Positions 57,301 through 64,000 of a stretch of DNA of 64,000 nucleotides are shown here, piece by piece. The DNA lies in assembly GCA_028532985.1 (NCBI GenBank), contig JANCIK010000013.1, positions 682,001 through 746,000 of the forward strand, read 5' to 3'. Under the pieces are notes generated by a model that did no database searches, was not told where the DNA came from, and saw nothing but the letters and a program-made list of their open reading frames with translations. The translations under genes were made by a program, and so were the position numbers. The stretch's first letter is position 1; the number at the start of each line of letters is the position of its first letter. The stretch comes from Stropharia rugosoannulata (taxonomy: Eukaryota; Basidiomycota; Agaricomycetes; Agaricales; Strophariaceae).

Positions 57301-57498
57301 GGAGAGGAATCAAGTATGATAGCAGTGGGCTATGGTCTGAAGTTCAATGTCGTATGAGTTGAAGAAAGATCCAACTTAATATGGAAATTCAAGTCCCAAA
57401 TTTACGTGTACAATTGAATACCTGCCGTCTTTGCTCCTCTCCACTCCTCTACAGCCAATACCTTCCTTCTCTGTAACCTGTTACCTATATCTTGATTC

Positions 57499-58700
57499 AT
57501 GATTTACATTGAAGCTGCACATAGAAAATCTACCAGTATGTAATATCAAGCTTTACTACACTAATACTGAATATGGATTGTATTAGTCGGAGGCTGGGCT
57601 CTACTAAGCCTTGCTCTTTTTGCATGTATTGTTCGTCTGAGCCACCGTACCCACATTTGCAAACTAGGCCATGACGATCTTCTATCACTACTGGCATCTA
57701 TCAGCATTACTATACTTCTCATTGGCTCTGTTCTGAATACCACAAGCCAAGCGTCTTCTTCCGCTGCCATTTCCGTTTTACAGTGGCTTGTACTTGTGAC
57801 CTCCACGTCCACACTATGGTGCGTCTATATATTATAAGTGTATTTGGGAATTGGCATGTATACTTATGTTCATCTTCTAAAGGTTTACACGTTTGGCAAT
57901 GTCGCTCACGCTTACACGTCTTTTGAGTCCAGGGAGCCTGTACAACCTCTCATCTCTGGCCTCCAGAATTTTTGTAATCTTCTTCATCTCGATTCTTGTT
58001 GAAAATGCCTATTATGGTCAAGCTAATATGCCATGGTTTACTGGAGTACACATCCTTGTCTGTACGTGTATTGGAAACTAGAATGTGTCAGGAGATAACT
58101 GACATCTGATACAGTTGATTTCACCGCTGACATGTGGCTTCTACTTGCTCCTCTATATATGGTTTTTCAAATCCGATACTGCTTATGGAAAGGGCACTTC
58201 TACCTTCTGTTTGTGGCATTTTCTTGCCACGTATTTACAATGGCAGCCAGTATTGTCCATAATGTCTTTGTCGTGAAGCATGCAACATTATGGGCTATAA
58301 ACTTCTCTGGAATTATTCAGGTAAGCAGTGTCCTGCCAGCGTACTTCTCTCATGGTCTACATGTATCCTGACATTGTATAAACAATACTAGGTTGGAGTG
58401 GCGGTCTTTATTTCAAACATACTTGTTCTGGCAACAGCAACATACCGGTTTTGTCGTCAAGTCAGGCAGCGTCACGTTGCCGTTACTACTAATAACCTTA
58501 GTGATCAGCCTCGACGGTCTTCTAGACTCAACTCCCATATGCAGTGGCGTCCTAATTACTCGACACAGATATCCTTAACAGAGCTCAGATTCCAGCTTGG
58601 GAAACTATTGATACAGGGCCTGTTTCTTTTTCAAGTACCAATATCCATTCGCACTATTCTACTACAAGTACTGTTATTTAATCATATTCAACAGTGGTAG
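57499..58700 (+). CDS. Seven-pass membrane protein of unknown function
   Basis: Five exons, 57499-57535, 57587-57818, 57883-58061, 58115-58320 and 58392-58700, give 320 residues. About seven hydrophobic segments are visible, among them [66 protein letters not shown] and [20 protein letters not shown], followed by a Ser/Arg-rich cytoplasmic tail. The layout is like the membrane protein at 24209, though the two share no obvious sequence. Function is unknown. The start depends on a short first exon of 37 bases; phase supports it. Confidence 0.7.
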
Positions 58701-58779
58701 ACCAAGAGTAGTAGTATTAGTATTCCCGGTCAGATTTGGCAGGCGCAATAGTACAAGCACAGACTTAATAGATTTTGCT

Positions 58780-60350
58780 ACCAACCCTGCACTCCCGTCC
58801 TTTGCAACAGCGTCCATCTCGATCTCCTTCGCCTGCTCAATGTACTTGTAGATAACAACAGGGTGGTCGCGGGAAACCTCTGCGGCCTGAGTGAGGTAAT
58901 TCAGTGAGGTAATTCACCAACGCCAGAAAGGACATACAATGGACAGACGGACAAGCACAGGATAGCCGACCTTGTCGCAGAACTGGGAAGCCTCTTTGAA
59001 GATGGAGAGCTCCTTCTGCAGAGGCTGATCGACGTCAATCTTGTCGAGCAGGCAAGAGAACTTGTACCTGTTCTCAGCCATGTCGATCATCTCAGGGGAG
59101 GTACCGTAGATCTTGACGTTCTGTCGGTAGAGCAGCAGGGCAATGTTGTTGGGCACTTGTCCTTGCATCTTGCATAGGAAGAAATAACACTGCGTGAGCT
59201 CTCCACATTGTAGATGTCCAAGATGGTCTTGACACTGATGTTTTCAAAGTAGGGCCTCTCTGCTCCGTCATAGTACGTGCTGACAGTTTTGGGGTTGTAA
59301 TTGACCATGACAGTGGGTAATGGAAATATTGGAGATAGTGCAAGTCCTTCATTATGCATTAGACCAATAAAAAAGTACTAATAAAAATGAACATACGATA
59401 GGCTCTTCTCCAATAAGAAAGGTTGTACAGCTTGTTCAAGAACCATTTGATGCACTTGTACGTCGGATTCTCGAGTTCCATATCCATGTCCTCAATGAAG
59501 TCATTCTATAGTGTAAAGCACTAGACCTCGTAGGCGCATAGAAATAAGCAAATAAAAGCGCACCTTTGCAAACCCAGAGAACTGACCGTCAATAGCACGG
59601 ATAGCCTTCTGAATCATCTCCTCGAAGGTGTGCCCCATGCGCATCACCTCACCTGACACCGACACTCTCATGCTCGAGCTCAGCAAATGGCTGACTCTGC
59701 TGAACTTCTTGAGATCCCAGGGGGGGGATCTTCATGACAACACAGTCCAAGCTGGGCTTGAAGCAAGCAGAAGTGACCTTGGTGACCGAGTTTTCCGAGT
59801 TTTTATCTCATTGAGCGGCATTCCTAGGCCGAGTTTCGCGGCGATGAAAGCAAGAGAACAACCGGTCGTCTTCAAAGCAAGCGCAGACAAACACAATAGA
59901 CACACATTGATCTGTTCAATGCATATGAATAAATATATGCGCTTTATTTAGTGGCGCTAATTTGCTAACCTCAATAATGCAGTATTCCTTCGAAGTTGGG
60001 TTGAGCGCGTACTGAATGTTACATTCACTAACCATGCCAAGATGACGGATTAGGTTGATTGCAGTTGTGCGCAGCATGTTGTCGTCTGCATCAGAGAGAG
60101 TCACCGAAGGAGCGATGACAATCGAGTTTCCGGTGTGAATACCGAGCGGATCAAAGTTCTACAATCCATGAGCATCGACAACAATGTAATGAGAAATTCT
60201 AACCTTGATGCCAAGCTCTTCGCATTCATGTAATGTGTGCTTCCTTGCCTTCTCCGAGCCATTGGCGACAGACCCGGTGTGCCTTTGAGATAGTATAATG
60301 ATCTCAGCTTGATCCCGCCATGTCACAACAAATCCACGGTCTAGGACCGG
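58780..60350 (-). pseudogene. Carbamoyl-phosphate synthase large-subunit fragment, decayed
   Basis: Minus-strand fragments match the middle of a CPSase large subunit (the pyrimidine CAD/URA2-type enzyme) in order: [98 protein letters not shown] and [20 protein letters not shown]. The frame changes several times, for instance near 59160 and 58920. A piece of about 30 residues is missing before IKWFLNKLYNL, and a 13-base tandem duplication (GTGAGGTAATTCA, 58891-58916) breaks one exon. Both gene ends are absent. Introns are kept, as in FAK followed by GTGCGC, so this is a DNA-level duplicate and not a retrocopy. The functional gene must lie elsewhere. Confidence 0.82.
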
Positions 60351-60412
60351 CACCGGACATTGAATATTGAAACTCAGCGCGACGCGACCTAGACGCGACG
60401 CGTTTTGTGTAG

Positions 60413-60463
60413 AAGGAGGGTGGGAAAAGCCGTCCAGAGTGGACGGCTTTTCCCACCTTCCTT
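60413..60463. repeat. 23-bp hairpin between two gene fragments
   Basis: Arms 60413-60435 and 60441-60463 are inverted copies with one mismatch (core GTGGGAAAAGCCGTCC), separated by AGAGT. It lies at the junction between the minus-strand CPSase fragment and the plus-strand CTR9 fragment. Confidence 0.85.
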
Positions 60464-60839
60464 TGGACTATGGGGACCAACTTGAAGCATGGTAAGCAAG
60501 TACCTCACGTACTGCCCCTCTGTGGTACACTAACAATATCTTCCGCATCCAGGACGGCAAGCCTAGGCGACTTTCAGGTCATAGGTCCTACAACAATGAT
60601 AAAGGATAGTGTATTCCGGGGACTCGCGCGTTATCACTCCACGCAGGGGCAATTCGCTAAGAAGAACGGGATTGCTTGCAGACTTGGATGAGAAGTTCAA
60701 ATCTGCTGTTACACGCGCCCGCGGCGCGCCTGGAAACTTGCTATTTGGAGCTTCGCTGGTGACGATCTCAAGTGCGCTCTCTCAAGTGCGCTCATGGACA
60801 TGGTTATGACCTCGCCACCATCTGGAAGGTCGGCTAGCA

Positions 60840-62451
60840 GAAGCGCAGACCATGTATGAGAATGCTTTGGTAACCACTGGCACTCTGAACCCGAATGCAG
60901 TGGAAGGACTTGCTACGACCCTGCTCTACAACCTCGCGCGTGTATACGAAGACCAAGGAGCAGAGAACATGGCGAAAGAAGCATATGATAAATTGCTGTC
61001 TCGACATTCTGAATATGTTGACGGTATGCCACGTCCTTCCACTTGTTTGATGATTTTACTTAGTACCTTACAGCAAAAATTTGTCAAGCGCATATGCTAA
61101 CAAAATCGAATTGATTAAACGATGCTCACGATCTGTTAAAACAGTCTCTGGCTTCTCAAAATAGCAATCTCAACCTGCGCGCATTCTACACATACTTCCT
61201 TATCCACAGCGGCTCCCCAAAGGTCGCCAAAGAGTTCGTCTTCACTACACTCAAAGATCACGACAAACATGATGTCTATTCACTATGCGCCGCCGCTTGG
61301 ATACAATATCAACAGTCGCGGGAGAATAGGGACACAAGTTCCAAGGCACTGGAAGAGAAGAAAAGGGGATTCCAGAGGTCTGCTGAATTCTACGACAAAG
61401 CTCTTCAGCTGGATCCTATGTGTGCATTTGCTGCTCAGGGCCTTGCTATCATAACTGCAGAAGACTCACTTGGGTCGGTTGCTCCAACGCGACTGCCAGG
61501 CTCGGAAGAGGCTATGAAGCGCTTGCAGAATGCACGGGAGGCGCTAGACATCTTCGCTAAAGTCCGGGAGTCTATCAACGATGGAAGTGTTTACTTTAAC
61601 ATCGGCCATTGTTACTATGCTAGGGATGAATTTGACCGTGCCATTGAGAGTGTAAGTGACTCGATATTAATGCGCGCCATTATTCCTGAGGCCTTTTAAT
61701 TCTAGTATGAGACTGCTTCAGAGCGATTTTACAATGGCCAGAATGTGTCGGTCCTTCTTTGTCTCTGCAGATCATGGTACGCCAAAGCCATGAAGGATCA
61801 GTCGTATGTCGCAATCAAGAATGCGCTTAAATACGCCCAGACCGTAAGTGATGCTCTTTATTACACAGTTTACTGTTAAACTTAACAATTATTTAGGCTC
61901 TGCATATACATCCGAACGACAAAGCCACTCTTTACAACATTGCTATGATCCAGCAAAAATCTGCCGAACTGTTGTTCTCTCTCAAAGTCTCTAAGCGTAC
62001 ACTCAAGGACTTGCAGAACGTCATTGACTCTGCTGCGCATGCTCAAAAGTGCGCCTTTTTATTCTCACACATAGTATAACGCTAATCGGCACTTTTCAGA
62101 CTGTTCGCCTCCCTAGCTGCGGATAAGTCGTCGGTCGTACCCTATGATCGCGAGATTGCAGGACACCGACGGAAGTACGGAGAGAGTTTGCTTCGTAAAG
62201 CTGAAGAGCACCTGTCCAATCAACGGCAATTCGAGGCTGAGACGCAGGCAAGGCTCGACGCTGCTAGGCAGAGACGACAAGAGGAGAAGGAGCGCGCGGA
62301 GGCATTGAAAGTGAGTATATCACGAAATACTTTGTTACGGGCAGTATGGCTGATGACGTACTTACAGCGAGCGCGTTTGGAACAAGAGCGCATTGAAGAA
62401 GAGAATTGGATACTCAAAACCCATGTTCTCTGTTTAGCCCGGGCCTTTTGA
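60840..62451 (+). pseudogene. CTR9: CTR9 (Paf1 complex TPR subunit) fragment, decayed
   Basis: The plus-strand exons read as the C-terminal half of CTR9: YENALVTTGTLNPNAVEGL, EAYDKLLSRHSEYVD, HSGSPKVAKEFVFTTLKDHD, EFYDKALQLDPMCAFAAQGL, SVYFNIGHCYYARDEFDRA and KALHIHPNDKA-type TPR repeats, then the charged coiled segment EAETQARLDAARQRRQEEK. A TGA at 61112-61114 interrupts the frame between SN and LNDAHDLLKQ. The N-terminal half is missing, and the C-terminus changes to unrelated residues (NWILKTHVLCLARAF) before a stop at 62451. Introns are kept. CTR9 normally scaffolds the Paf1 complex on RNA polymerase II; this copy cannot. The 376 bases between it and the hairpin hold nothing I can place. 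Confidence 0.82.
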
Positions 62452-62694
62452 GCCTATCTATTGCATGATCTGCAATACCCTCTGCAATGTGTGAACGAAC
62501 TCGATAAAAAGAGCAATGTGTTGCGCCGTGCTGGTTCCCGTACAGCGGAAGTAGAGCCGTCTTATCTGCTAAGGGGTAAAAATAATCTATTTTTATTGCT
62601 ATCAGCCGAATTCATGCGGTACGTCTGTCGATAAGCCTCTTAAGCTTACGCATCTACGACGCTGGCCGTCTCGATCCTCTCCTCTCCTTTGCAT

Positions 62695-64000
62695 ATGGGC
62701 AATCAACCATCCTCGCGCATTCCTTCTCCCATCAAGTCCACTTTCGACGAGAAGGATGAATACATGGAAGTAACCAACTCACTTGACGCGCTGGCCGTCG
62801 CCACCCCTCTGTCCAGCACTGGCTCGCTGACGCTTGGTCATGTTGCGTCCTGGGAGGCTGCAGCGTCCAACAATCCTAAGGTACAGCTTGCACGCACAGT
62901 CTTCTCGCAGTGCGACATGCGCGACGTCCTCAAGACCCGCACGTCGAAGATCAAGGAACAGCACCTCTTCAACCACAGCATCGACTTCAAGACCGGACCT
63001 ATCACAAACCAGAGGAGCAGCGGCCGGTGCTGGCTGTTTGCAACTACCAATGTTCTACGCTATGGGATCATGAGGCGACTGAAGCTTAAAGAATTCCAGC
63101 TCTCTCAAGTACGTCAATCCTGCATGATTAATGACCACTTCTAAGGCCTCTACAGTCGTACCTCTTCTTCTGGGACAAGCTCAACAAGTCAAACTACTAC
63201 CTTGAACTCATGATTGAGAACTCTGAGCTTCCCATTGATGATCGTCTCATCAGCCATCTCTCTGGCGACCTCATCAGCGACGGCGGCCAGTGGGACATGG
63301 TCGTCAACCTGATCGAGGCCTACGGTATCGTACCCCAGTCTGTGTATCCCGAGTCCACGCACTCCTCGCTCTCAGCTCCCCTCAACGCTATCCTGAAGAC
63401 TAAGCTCCGTGAACATGCTCTTATTCTCAGGACATTGGCCGACACTCTCCGGGGCTCTCATGTCAAGGAGCAAACGGTCGTTGCCACTCTTCGAGCGAAG
63501 AAGGAAGAGTTAATCAAAGAGGTTTATGGCATCATGACCGCAACGCTGGGTGTTCCCCCGAACCCCAACAAGCGGTTCGTCTGGGAGTATGAGGACACGG
63601 AGCACAAGGTCGGCCACTGGGAGGGTTCTCCCAAGGATTTCTTCGAGCAATTCGCTAGCAAGCCTTTCTCCGTCCGTTCTTTTGTTATTTTGGAGAGTCA
63701 ACTCCGGCTGACATGGATATTGCATAGCCTCTTGATTCATTCTCGCTCATCAATGATCCGCGCAACGCCTATAACAAACTATACACCGTCGACAAATTGG
63801 GTAACGTTTGGGGCGGCAGGCCTATCCTCTGTACGTTCAAGAATATATTTACTTTAACAGCAAAATTATGCTGACTGCTTTCAAGATGTCAACACAGAGA
63901 TTGAGAACATGAAGGCTATGGTCAGACTATCTCACTGCTGAATCTGTCGACGGGCCTGTAGAGCCTGCAGAGACGGTTCTGCCACCACTTGCCCCGCTTG
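62695..64000 (+). CDS. BLH1: Bleomycin hydrolase (C1-like cysteine peptidase), 5' part
   Basis: Four exons are visible before the edge: 62695-63108, 63156-63671, 63728-63830 and 63886-63920, in continuous phase. The protein has the family hallmarks: GPITNQRSSGRCWLFATTNVL with the active-site Cys, then FQLSQSYLFFWDKLNKSNYYLE, DGGQWDMVVNLIEAYGIVPQ and LGNVWGGRPILYVN. The active-site His and Asn lie beyond the window. It is a cytosolic aminopeptidase that inactivates bleomycin and trims peptides. The third intron (63672-63727) begins GTCCGT and must be removed to keep the frame (KPFS then PLDSFSLINDP). The last 80 bases probably start another intron. The start is the first ATG in frame; a near-cognate TTG two codons earlier was ignored. 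Confidence 0.88.

Noticed and set aside
63660..63730. Apparent frameshift and stop in bleomycin hydrolase
   Set aside because: A 56-base GTCCGT...CATAG intron removes the stop and restores the frame with family-like residues on both sides.

Overview
The window is nuclear DNA of a mushroom-forming basidiomycete (Agaricomycetes-like). The evidence is many short introns of about 45-65 bases, genes cut into small exons, and families typical of this group: a Zn(II)2Cys6 regulator with a fungal-specific domain, a triple-WSC protein, seven-pass membrane proteins, DUF6532 and DUF6589 proteins and a Plavaka-type transposase. All gene models are hand-built from splice signals, and the reading phase was checked across most junctions.

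Layout. 1-25.3 kb is mainly ordinary gene space: the 5' end of a CLN3/BTN1 gene, a RING protein, a 1,276-residue transcription factor with a 10-base microexon, two divergent genes of unknown family, an F-box protein, Hikeshi/OPI10, a type II mitochondrial NADH dehydrogenase and a seven-pass membrane protein. From 26.3 to 38.9 kb two LTR retroelements flank a P450, a glutathione transferase and a Gfo/Idh/MocA oxidoreductase. Both elements have apparently identical LTRs and a gag-like gene, but no reverse transcriptase, protease or integrase. A three-WSC secreted protein follows at 40.0-42.4 kb, with two 7-base microexons.

43-57 kb is a mobile-element island. It holds a 1.4-kb non-coding field packed with variants of the near-palindrome CCGCTGAGCGG, a DUF6532 gene cut off at the edge of that field, a coiled-coil gene, a broken DUF6589 gene with its middle missing, a truncated RecQ-type helicase with a stop inside motif VI, an apparently intact Plavaka transposase and a near-perfect 66-bp inverted repeat. 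After a small coiled-coil gene and a second seven-pass protein, 58.8-62.5 kb holds decayed, intron-bearing fragments of two housekeeping genes, carbamoyl-phosphate synthase and CTR9. They lie head to head around a 23-bp hairpin. The window ends inside a bleomycin hydrolase gene.

How the parts relate. The P450, glutathione transferase and oxidoreductase could act together in detoxification or secondary metabolism, but nothing in the sequence ties them into a pathway. The rest are independent housekeeping, regulatory or surface genes. The strongest candidates for something undescribed are the CCGCTGAGCGG field, the pair of gag-only LTR elements, and the captured or duplicated housekeeping gene fragments beside the hairpins.
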